From the NCBI RefSeq assembly GCF_016906535.1, contig NC_057385.1:2356001-2420000 (forward strand): a DNA stretch of 64,000 nucleotides, written 5' to 3'. Every line of letters begins with the position of its first letter. The first letter of the stretch is position 1. The notes below the pieces were generated by a model. That model was not told the DNA's origin. It searched no databases and saw only the letters and a list, made by a program, of their open reading frames with translations. The stretch comes from Rhizoctonia solani. Its lineage: Eukaryota; Basidiomycota; Agaricomycetes; Cantharellales; Ceratobasidiaceae. The position numbers were made by a program, and so were the translations under genes. This document shows positions 21,976-35,868 of this stretch, piece by piece.

Positions 21976-22336
21976 TATTCGTGAGGCCGTAGCTTCTCGT
22001 GCCTATCTCTTCATCAGACTTAAGAGGGCATAAACCAAGCTTGAAAGTGCTCGTTAATCTGAAATGATACATATATGCTATAATTTTGATTGTTTTATTA
22101 CTTCAACATGTTAACATAGCTTACTATGAATCAGTATCAAATGTCAAAGGTGTTCGGCCGAGTGGAGACTCCCAGTCGCTTACCTAACTAAATTCAAAAT
22201 GAGCAAAGTCAACCCAGTCATTTCATTTGTACTAACATCTACACCAACGATCGCAATAAAGTCAGTTATATACTACCTCCTACGCGCACTATACCAACCT
22301 GACCTACCTGATACTATTCATCAGGTAGAAAGCATC

Positions 22337-24074
<1,738 letters not shown>

Positions 24075-24202
24075 ATGACCCTACTGAGAAATGTTGAAAC
24101 AAAAGTCTGGCCTATGAATAACTCATACAATACTAGTACAAACGTAAAGGTCCCCAAAAATCTGAACAAGAAAGCAAATCGAAAGCAACTGAGAAGTATG
24201 GC

Positions 24203-25971
24203 TTATGGTGTGTAGGGTGGTTCGAATGTAACTCGTGCTCGAGATTTTGTCTGAGATGATACCCCCGAAGAGGGACCAGGCAGCGACTCCTCGGGCGACC
24301 AGTCCCCACGGAGTTCGGGAAGACTTGAAAAGCCCGTAGAGATTTGGTGGTCGCGAGCAGGCACGGGGAGTGAATCCATTGCGACACAGTCTGCGTTCCG
24401 TGGTTGCCATTGAATGGTCGACAGCATGTTATCAGAGATAACGCTACAGCCATAGTACGCCTCACGAACGTTGAGCAACAGCCGACTCCCCATTGAAGCA
24501 CGCCTGTTGATCGTTGAGAAACAATATTCCTATACATGCACTCAACTTACAGTGCAATGGCCAATGCGATGGCTAGCTGATATATTCCACTACCTCCGGT
24601 AGACCAAGAAACGAGATTGATGATATAGGTAACGAAGATACTGTACTGTGGATGAGCAATTTATAGACACATTATAACAGTAACCAAACTTACACGGCGA
24701 AGTACATTATACTATCCCGCACCAAAACGCTCAGAATACGCGGCCCAGACCAACCCGGCCGGATTCCTTGTTTCCTGGACACATGTTGATATGCTTTGAA
24801 TAATGCAAGCCCAAATAGTATGCTCTCAAAGGCTAAGTTTGTTGCCCAATATATGCTATGAGAACCATTACATTAGCAAGTGCTGCGGACCTGGAATACA
24901 AGTACGTACTACATCCCCTCAGGAATTCCGACCAACGAACATATGTGGAATCCAGGGATGCGTTCATGCTGAGCTGATGGTACACTTTGAGCAAATGTAG
25001 ACAAGTTCAGGATAATTCCACGCACCTTTCATATTTGCGAAACTGTTTCCGATGATTCCTGCCATTCCAGCGCTTGAGCAAAGAACAGGCCAATTACGGG
25101 GTATATGATACGTTTGTCTTGAGAATACCTATCAAATGGTCAGACACTTGCCATGGTTCGTGGGTTGTCCTTACGAACATTGCGGCTATGCGAACCAGAA
25201 TGATAACTGTTCAACAGAGTCGGTAAGCGCAGGCGACAAGGTTTGGCGACGGGCACGCACCCTCAACTGTCATATTAGTTAACCATCCTACCAAGAAGCC
25301 AATCAATCGATCCAGCCACCAAAGATTCGTGTAAACTTACCAGTCCAACCCTGGAACTTTTGCCAGTGCAAACAACTGTTCGACAGACTTTAGCGGGGAT
25401 GTCGGGTATTGGAATCCTTGGCACCAACTTACAACTAACGGAAAATGGACAATATGAGAATTGGCTCGCCCCAACGTAATGAGACTTACTGCATCGGTTG
25501 GACCTCCACCCAGAACGACTAAAGATGGGTCGGCTCGAATTCACTCTCCGGCCACCAACCAACTCACCGATTGTATCGAACAACAGAATGACAAATGTCC
25601 CATATCGATTCCATAGAAAGAGCACTTTTGACCATGTCCATGGTTTGTACTATGTGCCCCTGTGGTCAGTGCGGTTATACCGAAGAAAGGCCGGAGGACA
25701 TACCCAAACGAGTTCAACCTCCGGGATGACGGTAATGACTGCGTTTGTAGTTTGTTAGAACTATTTCAGCCAATGTTGTAACGCGTACCATAGTCGTAAA
25801 CCAACAATACAAAAGACGCGACTACTCAGACGTTTTGTCAGAAGCGGCACAAAGCAATTTTCAAGAATGCTCACAAGAAGCGTATCGCGTCCTCTGGTTA
25901 TTAATAAGAAAGTCTGTAAGCTCTCGTTGTGTGTGAAAGTTTGTAATCTTTAGGATTTCTTGAAGTGACAT
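24203..25971 (-). CDS. DUF6533 seven-helix membrane protein
   Basis: Agaricomycete-specific multi-pass family of unknown function, often annotated DUF6533. The first exon gives MSLQEILKITNFHTQRELTD and TRYAS. Spliced on, it reads LVASFVLLVYDYVITVIPE, then VELVWYKPWTWSKVLFLWNR and YGTFVILLFDTI, the diagnostic DUF6533 order (LVYDY..T...E.E.VW..PW...K.LFL.NRY). Middle exons between about 25440 and 24500 are short and only partly placed. The last exon has SRLLLNVREAYYGCSVISDN and a cytosolic Ser-rich tail ending FEPPYTP. The 7-helix topology and short C-terminal tail resemble receptors, but no ligand or G-protein link is established. Convergent with argininosuccinate lyase, 128 bases apart. Confidence 0.75.
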
Positions 25972-27251
25972 GGCCAGAGCCACTGGCAAGCCCCACCAAG
26001 CCTACACAAATGTTGACGTTGGAACACAAACCGAGGGAGAACGTACAGTGGTATCATTTGGCTAAATATTGCGGTAACGGAGCTTTATAAAGATTCGACA
26101 ATGTGGACACCCAGGCTTCCGGGCGCTTTCGAGGGAGCAAGATCAGGTTCTAAGAGTTCTTCTTCCCTTCCCAAGCGATCGTAAGCGGGAAGAATGGACT
26201 CACTCAATCACGAGCCGCTTGATGGATGGATACCCGACTAGAGTATGATTCCTAGATGTAGGCTCGCATAAGCTCCGTCGGGTATAGGCTACGCAGATCA
26301 TCTAAAGGATTAGTCTCGCTAGCGTGCTTAGTGTGCCACATGAGTGTTTCAAGGGGAGGTTTTGATAAGGCCCGACCAAGGAACTATTCAGCACATTAAT
26401 ATTCGTTGCCAAATGCAGAAGCTACTGCGATGGGCGTGTGAAAGAAGAAAGTTATTCCAGGCTTGGCTGAGAATAGTGGAATATCCTAACAAGTTGAAGA
26501 AGAAGTCCGTGTCTTCGATTCGATTTTATGCTGCGTATGGTCACTTTGAGAAGGACAACACATCCAGGTGTGGTCATGCCAGCGGGCAAGGTAGAATGGT
26601 TGGTCACTTTGATTGATGTGGCCTTTTCTGGGTCCAAATCCTGGCGGCTGAAATCGAAAGTCTGAAATTATTTATATGTTGGCCCTATCAACCCCACCCG
26701 GTAATGGCGCCTCTAAATTTGCGGCATCTCCGAGGTGGATCTAGCGAGCTGAGATGAACGAGCAGCTGACATGCATGTGGTACCTGATAATCGGAGGGTT
26801 CACAGATGTCGAGGCTCCAAAAGATCACGATTTGCTCAGACACATCATACATATACAAGACACGTCGAGGAATTTACGAGTCGTGTGAGCAACTCATCCA
26901 TAACGTCAACGTTTTTGCATTTAAAGAAATTGATGGAGGAGGCTCTCTTCTCATTCATACAGCTCCCGGCGGTTGTCGACGAAATGTCAAGGAGACACTG
27001 CCATATGCACCGCCAAGGGACGGCTGAGTCAGCAGAGCTAGAAACCGATTGCAACGAGGTGTCTTTCCTGTTTGGTCCACAATCAACTCCTCACTCCTCA
27101 CACTCTCTGATTTCTGTCATCATCTCGCACCGCCCACAAGCAGCGCCTCTGGCAGCCCGCAGCTTGATATAGAACTGATATATAACTCCATCTCCGTCCC
27201 GGAACTCATTTTCTTCTCTCCACCTTCACCCCGAAAAACGAACATCAGAAC
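25972..27251. other. 1.3-kb intergenic stretch
   Basis: Divergent promoter region between the DUF6533 gene and the syntaxin gene. Open frames such as 26344-26616 and 26771-27172 show no recognisable motif and no convincing splice extension. The last 150 bases before the syntaxin start are C/T-rich. Nothing else identified. Confidence 0.5.
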
Positions 27252-28661
27252 ATGGCTCGCGACAGACTTGCTGCTCTTCGTGTTGGTTCCATTTAGCCAA
27301 TATTCTTTCGCAATCTTACTGAATGTTCTCCGTAAATAGGCACAAAATGGAAGCGATAATGGGTACACCAACATGTGAGTGCGCTGGAACATGTAACCTG
27401 GCCGACCCGTTGACAAGGGCTTCAGGAGCGACGACGCGCCCCCTTCCCAGCAATACACAAACCCATACGCGCAGCAGGACAACGGACGCTACGAAATGTC
27501 GGCGGTAAACAACAGCACGACACAGCTCACCGCGGGGGATGCTAGCGACATGTCTTCGTTCTACACCGAGGTAAGCGCTCAATGCTCGTGGAGCTTTCGG
27601 GGTGGGAGCGATCTTATCTCGGGCATAGATTTCGTCGATCCAAGACCAAATCCGGACTTACAACGACACCGTCCAAAGGATCGCTGATTTGCACAACCGG
27701 TCATTGAACCAAGCCGACGAGGCCGCTGTCCAGCGCAATGCCTCTCAACTCGAGCAATTGCAGGATGATGTCAGCAGCCTTAGTAGCCAGCTGCAGCGAC
27801 GTATCAAGGATTTGATGAGCAAGTCGTTACCTGGACGCGACGGTCAAATTCGGGCACAGCAGACTAATTTGGTCAATGCCAAGTTTGTTGAGGCCATTCA
27901 GAACTACAGGTCGTGGAGCGGGATTATCGCTCAAAATCCAAACAGCGCGTTGAGCGCCAGTTCAAGATCGTCAAGCCCGATGCGACCCCCGAAGAGATTA
28001 AGGCGGCTGTGAATGATGATTCGGGCAATGGTCAGATCTTCTCACAAGCTGTAAGTGGTACGATTGTCCAATAGGGCTCTGTTGATGATCCCCCACGTAG
28101 CTCATGAACTCTAACCGGTTTGGCGAGTCTCGGGCTGCGTACAGAGAAGTTCAAAGTCGTCATGAGGATTTGAAGAAGATTGAAAAGACTCTCACGGAGC
28201 TCGCTCAGTTGTTCAATGACGTGAGTCTTCAGGCTCGTTACCTCGAATTTAACTTAAACCCAATATTCTAGATGAGCGTTCTTGTAGCTCAGCAGGATGA
28301 GACTATTGATACCATTGAGCACCATGCTATGGAGACTCACAAGGATATGGAGGCTGGGTGCGTTTAACGCCCTGTGTTTAAAGATTGAGAGTTAACTGTT
28401 GTATAGGCTTCAGCACACCGAGGCTGCTGTCGTGTCGGCCCGTGGAGCAAGGAAAAAGCGATGGATCTGCTTCGGTATAATTATAGCGATTATAATCGTC
28501 GTTCTGATCATTGTTCTTGTTGTGTTGGCTCAGGCGAGTGAAACTCTGACGTATGGCCGAAGCTCCCCGCTAACATTAATGACATCATTTAGAACGGCGT
28601 GTTCAGGGGTTCGGGCGGCAACAACAACAGCAGCCAGCCGCAAGCTACTGCTCGCATTTAG
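27252..28661 (+). CDS. SSO1: Plasma-membrane t-SNARE, syntaxin (Sso1/2-like)
   Basis: Qa-SNARE of exocytosis at the plasma membrane. The start MARDRLAALR is the usual one in basidiomycetes. A Gln/Asn/Tyr-rich leader follows (QQYTNPYAQQDNGRYEMS), then the Habc domain: EISSIQDQIRTYNDTVQRIA, RSLNQADEAAVQRNASQLEQ, GRDGQIRAQQTNLVNAKFVE. The SNARE motif includes ELAQLFNDMSVLVAQQDETID and is followed by RKKRW and one membrane anchor (CFGIIIAIIIVVLIIVLVVL). The last intron, 28534-28592, has a GC donor (CAG|GCGAGT). One base seems missing at C27907: adding it turns the frame into NYQVVERDYRSKSKQRVERQ, the expected end of Hc. The short luminal tail is Asn/Ser-rich and stops at 28659-28661. Confidence 0.93.
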
Positions 28662-29447
28662 GAACCGACTGCGAATATATTTTGTACCATAGGATACTGT
28701 CGGAGCGTTTAGTCTTTCTCTGTTTCTTTCGTCTCGTATTACCCACACTCGTTTGCTTTTCTGTTGTCTCTGTCCTGGTTCTCTCATGGTAGTTATCTGT
28801 GTCGTGGACCTTTGGTTATTACTTTTCGCGTAGCCTACAAAGAATCACATAGTCACGTCTTTTGATTCAGTCCGGTTTGTGCTTGTATGGCGCTTAGTGA
28901 GAGCAAGTGGTTCGAGTTGGTTCGAAATGATTCTCGAGAGCTTAAATCAGCAGCCGCCGGTACGTGCGGGGGTTCCTGAGATATGTTCGGACTGCCTAGG
29001 ATCCGCCTGCCGAGTGGGGTAGGACATGGGATGGACTTTGGACGGAAGCGACGGATAGTAGACGGTAGAGTCGGAATCTGGGAACTGGAACTGGACCGGA
29101 GGTACATCGCAGAGCCGGTTCGGCGTGGTTTGTAAAGGTCGCCACATTTCGCGTTACAAGATTCGCAATTCCCTTTGTCAGCGTCAGGGAAAGGCTGGCG
29201 CTAAGTGATAGAAGAGGCCGCGCAAGCTCCTGGACTTGTGGTTTTATAACCCCCACAACAGAGGTTCCCCCTCGCTTATCTGCGCCACTCCACCGCCTTG
29301 TGTTCGTTCCCGGGTACTTAACCGTTGCCCTCGGACTATCTGCTTTGCACTCTTCCACGACTACGACCACTGCTGCTGCTGCCTGCCCGGGCCTTTGTTG
29401 CTCGTACACTAGACAACCAATCCATTCTATTTACACCCACATTTACA
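28662..29447. other. Intergenic: syntaxin 3' region and AN1-gene promoter
   Basis: No coding frame with family resemblance. From about 29280 to 29440 the plus strand is C/T-rich with CTGCTGCTGC-type repeats, a likely promoter and leader for the AN1-protein gene. Confidence 0.5.
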
Positions 29448-29727
29448 ATGGCTGCTAAGAAGCGTTGCCAACACTCTGACGGATGTGGCAGCCCTGCCCT
29501 CCGTATCGTAGGCCAGTGCCCCCATTGCACATCACAGTTCTGCGGACAGGTAAGCACACTTGTTTATTTCTTACCGCCACGTTTGGCTGACGTTGAGTAA
29601 TCAGCACCGACTGCCAGAACACCACAAGTGCTCGGGAATGAGCCAGTGCAAGCAACAGGCATTCGAGAAGAACAAGGCCAGGCTCGAGCAGGAGCGCACC
29701 GTTGCCAGCAAGATGACCACCGCATAG
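29448..29727 (+). CDS. AN1-type zinc-finger protein (small)
   Basis: Two-exon protein of about 75 residues that is almost only one AN1 finger. It starts MAAKKRCQHSDGCGSPALR, then VGQCPHCTSQFCGQ, and across the intron (29549-29604) HRLPEHHKCSGMSQCKQQAF, ending in VASKMTTA. Zinc ligands are visible as Cys-x5-Cys, Cys-x2-Cys-x4-Cys-x2-His, then His-x-Cys after five or six residues. AN1 fingers in Tmc1/Cuz1 and AWP1 proteins bind ubiquitin or the proteasome, often under metal stress; a role here is inference. The finger stands alone, without A20 or UBX domains. No frame problem; the start is the first ATG after a pyrimidine-rich leader. Confidence 0.9.
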
Positions 29728-30302
29728 ACTCTGTCGTGCCCTTCCTTTGCGATACCACACTCGCTCCCCCTCCGCTAACTTTATGTAACCCCTTGACTCG
29801 TCCACAACCCTCTGCTTTGAATCGGACTGAATACCTGCATGTGTTTTATTGGCTTTGTTTATACACCCTGTAATTACTTTGCATTCATTATATCTATCGC
29901 TCTCGATTTCTTCTCTCTGTAGTTGCTGTCGAGTCATCCTTTTATATCCCCCTGGGAACCGGGCACGTGAGCATCAGGGGAGAGCTTACCCCAGTTGCAC
30001 CTCGGGAAGGAAGTTACAGACCCCTTGGCAAATTCGAATGTCGTGATTTATGCAATGATAGGCAAGTCGGTTCAGATCCCACGCCCCAGCAATTCAAGCG
30101 CATCAGTCCATGACTCCAGCCTGGCGTGACTTAAAAAGGAGTCTCTTCTCCCGGCCTACCCCGTCTGATTCACATGCTCATTGCTCTCGACAGCTCTTGG
30201 GTCTGAACAACAAACGTCCGCCAAGGTCAGTTGACCTCCACCATCCCTGTCACTTGCCTTCCCCGTTCCCACCTTTTCCCGTCATTCTCGCCCATTTAAC
30301 CC
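29728..30302. other. Intergenic: AN1-gene 3' region and aminotransferase promoter
   Basis: 575 bases with no recognised gene. The part 30170-30300 is strongly C/T-rich and precedes the aminotransferase start, fitting a promoter and leader. Confidence 0.5.
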
Positions 30303-32072
<1,770 letters not shown>

Positions 32073-32184
32073 TGGACTCGGTAGCATACATCCAGGGTTG
32101 GTGCATACATGTTAAGATTAGACTTTATGTGCGTGGGAATGCAAAAAAAAACTTATTGAACAATTTTCAAAAGTGCCAGTTTGT

Positions 32185-33694
32185 TTATGGGCTGAGCTGG
32201 GAGATGTTGGCAGAGTGGGAAGGCCAAGGATGAGTTCGGCCTGATGAAGCGGCCACTTGAGTGTGATTTGCTTTGCTGTCAGGTTTGTGTGGGACGTACC
32301 AAGCATTTCCCAGTCCCAGGACCATTCTGAATTCCCCAGACACCGTGTCCAGATGCCATCCAGATGCTACAAAACTCTACTATGAATAAAGTATTCGAGG
32401 GAGAACCTTTACGTCCACTCACCCTTCTCGAACTTTACCAATGACCGGAAGGCCCGTTTGAGAGTTTGGTCTGAAACAGCACTGTTCTGCAACAACCTCG
32501 GCATCCCCAAAGGTGTCCGGCGAGACAAATGCTGCAGCTTCCTTCAATCGCTGGATCGCTGCGGGCACAGGTTTCACTTGGTCAGCTCGTTCGGGGAGAG
32601 CAATCGCCTCGTCTTCCCCTCCTGCCCCGCAGAGGTAAACTGTCCCGTCCAACCTCGGGTACACCTCGGGCTCGCGCGAACGACCGCCGAACGTTAGCTC
32701 GGTAAAAAGCATATGATTCGTGACCGGATGCGATGCGTCGGGTCTAAGAACGATCGACGAGGACGGTTCACTCGGCTCGATCGTCCCCGCCGCACCCGCG
32801 TCCTTTTTACCTAGGAGTTTGCGCGCGAGTGTACCCGTCCACGGTCCTGCTGCGAAAACTACATCCGTCGCTGGGATCACGATTTCAGACCCATCCGATG
32901 TCGTCGCGACGAGTTCGGTAGGAACTTTGTTCGACTCTGATGCAAAATTGATTTTACTCGCTGTTGCGCCCAGGTGGATCTGGACTCCTCGGGACTGGGC
33001 GACTTCAGCGAGAGTTTGCGTTAGTGGAACGGATGGGCCTGTGCGGTTGTTTCCTCGTCTCCTATTTTACTAGAGAAATAATCGTCAATAGCTCGGAAGA
33101 ATGGAGGAAGAGAGGCAGCGTACGAGGCTTTGCTTATGCTACTCAGCCACCCTGCATCAGGCACAGATTTATTCCTCCTCTTTTCTTCAATCTCGAGTTG
33201 GAGTGTGTTGGTTCGTCGATAACCCCATCGATTTGTCCCGTCGTGAGCCTGTGATATGGGTAAATGGGGGGTGTCTATGAATTGATCGATAGAGGCATAC
33301 ATCTGCAAGTTCTTGGTGTAGCTTGAAAGATAGTGCAGCAAGGAGTTTGGTTTTGTTACTGTGCCAATCGAGAGCGAGAAATCCTCCCGCTTTGCCACTC
33401 GAACTAGGCAAAGGTCATATTAGTTCCTATGCATCATAATGAAGTCATAGGGTACAAACGCTGCTGCGATTGAGACGCTTTCTACTATATGAATTTCTAC
33501 ATCCTGTTTTGAACGGGCAGTACGAGGTCTAGTTGAATTCAAGTAGTATTTGGCACTTACTTGAGAGAGGGCAGAAAGATAATAGCTATTTTTAGCCTCA
33601 GTTCAGTGCTCTAGGACGTTTTTCATTTCGTTACTACATACGCGGTTGAGGCGCCTATTATACCTCCTCCAATAATCGCGATCGATCTTCCCAT
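32185..33694 (-). CDS. TDA3: FAD-dependent oxidoreductase, TDA3-like (DAO family)
   Basis: D-amino-acid/glycine-oxidase fold flavoprotein resembling yeast Tda3, whose substrate is unknown. The N-terminus MGRSIAIIGGGIIGASTAYY carries the GxGxxG dinucleotide motif. Then come QDVEIHIVESVSIAAA and, across an intron, SSGKAGGFLALDWHSNK, the segment that marks this subfamily. Later exons give LTQTLAEVAQSRGVQIHLGA, DVVFAAGPWTGTLARKLLG, ELTFGGRSREPEVYPRLDG, CCFRPNSQTGLPVIGKV and ASGHGVWGIQNGPGTGK. The GGG at 32217-32219 (+ strand) seems one base short; correcting it links AELILGLP to HSANISQLSP and the stop at 32187-32185. One junction near 33530 is not fully resolved. Convergent with the aminotransferase, 112 bases apart. 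Confidence 0.85.
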
Positions 33695-34254
33695 ATGGTT
33701 TGTGAACTGAGGCAGGTTATGGTTGGCCTTATCAATGTGTGGCTTATGTGGGGTCCCTATAAAGGGTGATCGTCGTGTCGTGTAATGGAAGTTCGAGTGC
33801 CTTTGATCAATACCACGCGAGTTGCTCCGCGCGGCCTCCGATCGTATATATTCTTCGCTAGTGCCGAGTGCTCCCGGCGGTTGATTGTTTTTCACAAGGT
33901 CCAATATATCCAAATTTTAATTCCTGAGTTGGAACGCATATATCTAGTGTTACGTGATCAAAGGCCTAGCTGTGTACATATTGTCTAGGGTACAAGGTAT
34001 AAATAAAACATCAATAATTTACAACTTGCATAATGGAAAAAGGGAGCTTTCTCAAGACCAAGTCCTCCACCAGAGCTTATGGGGGGGGGGGGTTCCCCAA
34101 TGGTCATCCTTCAATAACATATGGATCAAAAGAGCGGCCACGACCAGAGAGCCCCTATAGATGAAATATCTCATCCGATAGATAGGCTCTATGTTGAGTC
34201 GCTTGCCATTATTTGCTCAGTATAACTTTAACCTCTCGGGTAAATATGAAGAAT
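33695..34254. other. Intergenic stretch with a long G run
   Basis: 560 bases between the oxidoreductase start and the metallophosphoesterase stop. AT-rich in the second half. No coding frame recognised. The uninterrupted G12 at 34081-34092 is the only notable structure. Confidence 0.5.
34081..34092. repeat. Poly-G run (12 G)
   Basis: Twelve consecutive G bases, by far the longest G/C homopolymer in the window. The true length is doubtful because shorter homopolymers elsewhere appear under-called. Confidence 0.9.
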
Positions 34255-35442
34255 TTAATTCTTCAAGTCCACAATAATGGGCTGAGGATGCTTGAGGTCG
34301 CGACATGCGGCGTTGACGAATATGACATCTTGGCCTCCAAAACCTGTGTGTACTTCCACACCACTAGTATAGGTATGATTAAAGAGGAATAGTAGTCTGA
34401 TGCTGTTGTGAGGCTTACCGGCTCTCATGAATATGTCCATAAACATGCAAGCGAACACGAGGAAGGCAGTGTAAGACTGCATGCGCGAGTGCTGGACACC
34501 CAACGTGGCCCTTGTCGTGCCTCGAAAGATCCAAGATTCCAAATGGAGGTCCATGAGTGACTCTGAAAGTCAGAGTTAGATGTGACTACAGCGCAAGAGC
34601 AACCAAACATGCTCACAACACTTCAGTATTCTGAGGCACATCAGCCCATATCGCTTGGGACGGCATCAGCAAAGAATGTAGGATAAACTATATATGCGTA
34701 CTGCTCTCTGCACTTCTAGGATACGAAAATCCCATTGTGCCAAACTCTGGCGTGTACTGGAGGAAATGAATCCACGACTTGCCTATCATGGTTAACAAAA
34801 AAACGCACTGGACTTCCGTACACGCTCCACTTTTTGCCGGATGCCCCAGGAATTTCGGCGGAGGTAACTTCGAGATATGTAAGATTTGAATCAACTGCCG
34901 ATTCGTCAGTGAGCATTCTACGTTCCTCATCGAGGTCCTAATCCCGAAATTAGTAAGCGCCCGTTCAATATCCGGTGGGGGCGCGTTTCAGACGTCACGT
35001 ACCGCAGCCATTTGGGAACCAACTCTGCCATAGAAAGCGCTTCTACATTTCGAGTCCAAATTAAACTAAGGTAAGGGCGTCATCGACGTCCCCTTCTCAA
35101 CAATTCATGCGTCGCACCTCATGATTTCCGGCAATGAGCCTGTTTTTTATAGGTTAATAGACTCAAACAAACAATTTTACACCTCGCCACTTACACTTTT
35201 TGTGGATGCCTGAGTTCTTTTATCCAGTCCAAAGCAGGCTTGAACCCCTGGCTAAATGTTGTAAAATCGCCTGCATGAATTAATACGTCCCCGTCGACCA
35301 GCGGCAGCGTCTTTTTGTGTGTATCAGATATGCAAATGAATCGAGTCCAGTCTTTTCCGGGCCGAGGGATTGGTACACCAAGCGGGAAGTTGGTGTACAC
35401 TTGGTATGTTGGACCCGAATGAGATGACTGAGGAAGCTCCAT
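34255..35442 (-). CDS. Calcineurin-like metallophosphoesterase (MPPED/239AB type)
   Basis: Dinuclear metal phosphoesterase. Start MELPQSSHSGPTYQVYTNF; then WTRFICISDTHKKTLPL (metal-binding D-x-H), DGDVLIHAGDFTTFSQG (GDxxxHAGD) and KPALDWIKELRHPQK. The next exon contributes LIAGNHE, the GNHE motif, at about 35130. The C-terminal exons give VTHGPPFGILDLSRHDKGH, LHVYGHIHESRG (GHxH motif, about 34430-34460) and VIFVNAACRDLKHPQPIIVD, ending at 34257-34255. All metal ligands expected for the family are present, and the order matches the brain protein 239/MPPED group of basidiomycetes and animals. Physiological substrate unknown. Small exons between 35040 and 34690 were only partly placed. Confidence 0.88.
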
Positions 35443-35868
35443 GGTTGTGGTAGACGACACGAAGTGGTGCAAGCACGTGACATAACGCTCTATGACGTTT
35501 TATCCCTGCGGACAAGGGATGGCGTAACATATGGGCATGCATATAGTCACCGATAGGCCTCATACAAGCACAGTCTCTTCAAACCAATCGTCTCACAATA
35601 ACTAGGAACGGTTTTGAACTTCCCTTCCCAGCTTATTGCGCCGGGCAAACTCAACTGAAAGATGGGCTCACATGATACGATGGAGCGTTGGCTTCGAGTG
35701 ATAAAATAATCCTAAGTAATGGCTTTGACCTGAATACATGCTAATTACGTCCAGAACGTGTAGTTTTCAAGTTTCAGCCTTTTGAAATGCTTCATTGATT
35801 CAAGCGCCCGGCGCTATCACAGACACGTCAATGGTGACTACGCGTTATTGCTTTCAGCCGCGACCACT
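35443..35868. other. Divergent promoter region
   Basis: 426 bases between the metallophosphoesterase and glucosidase I starts. An ATG at 35788 is followed by a stop after a few codons in frame and could be a short upstream ORF. Nothing else recognised. Confidence 0.4.
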
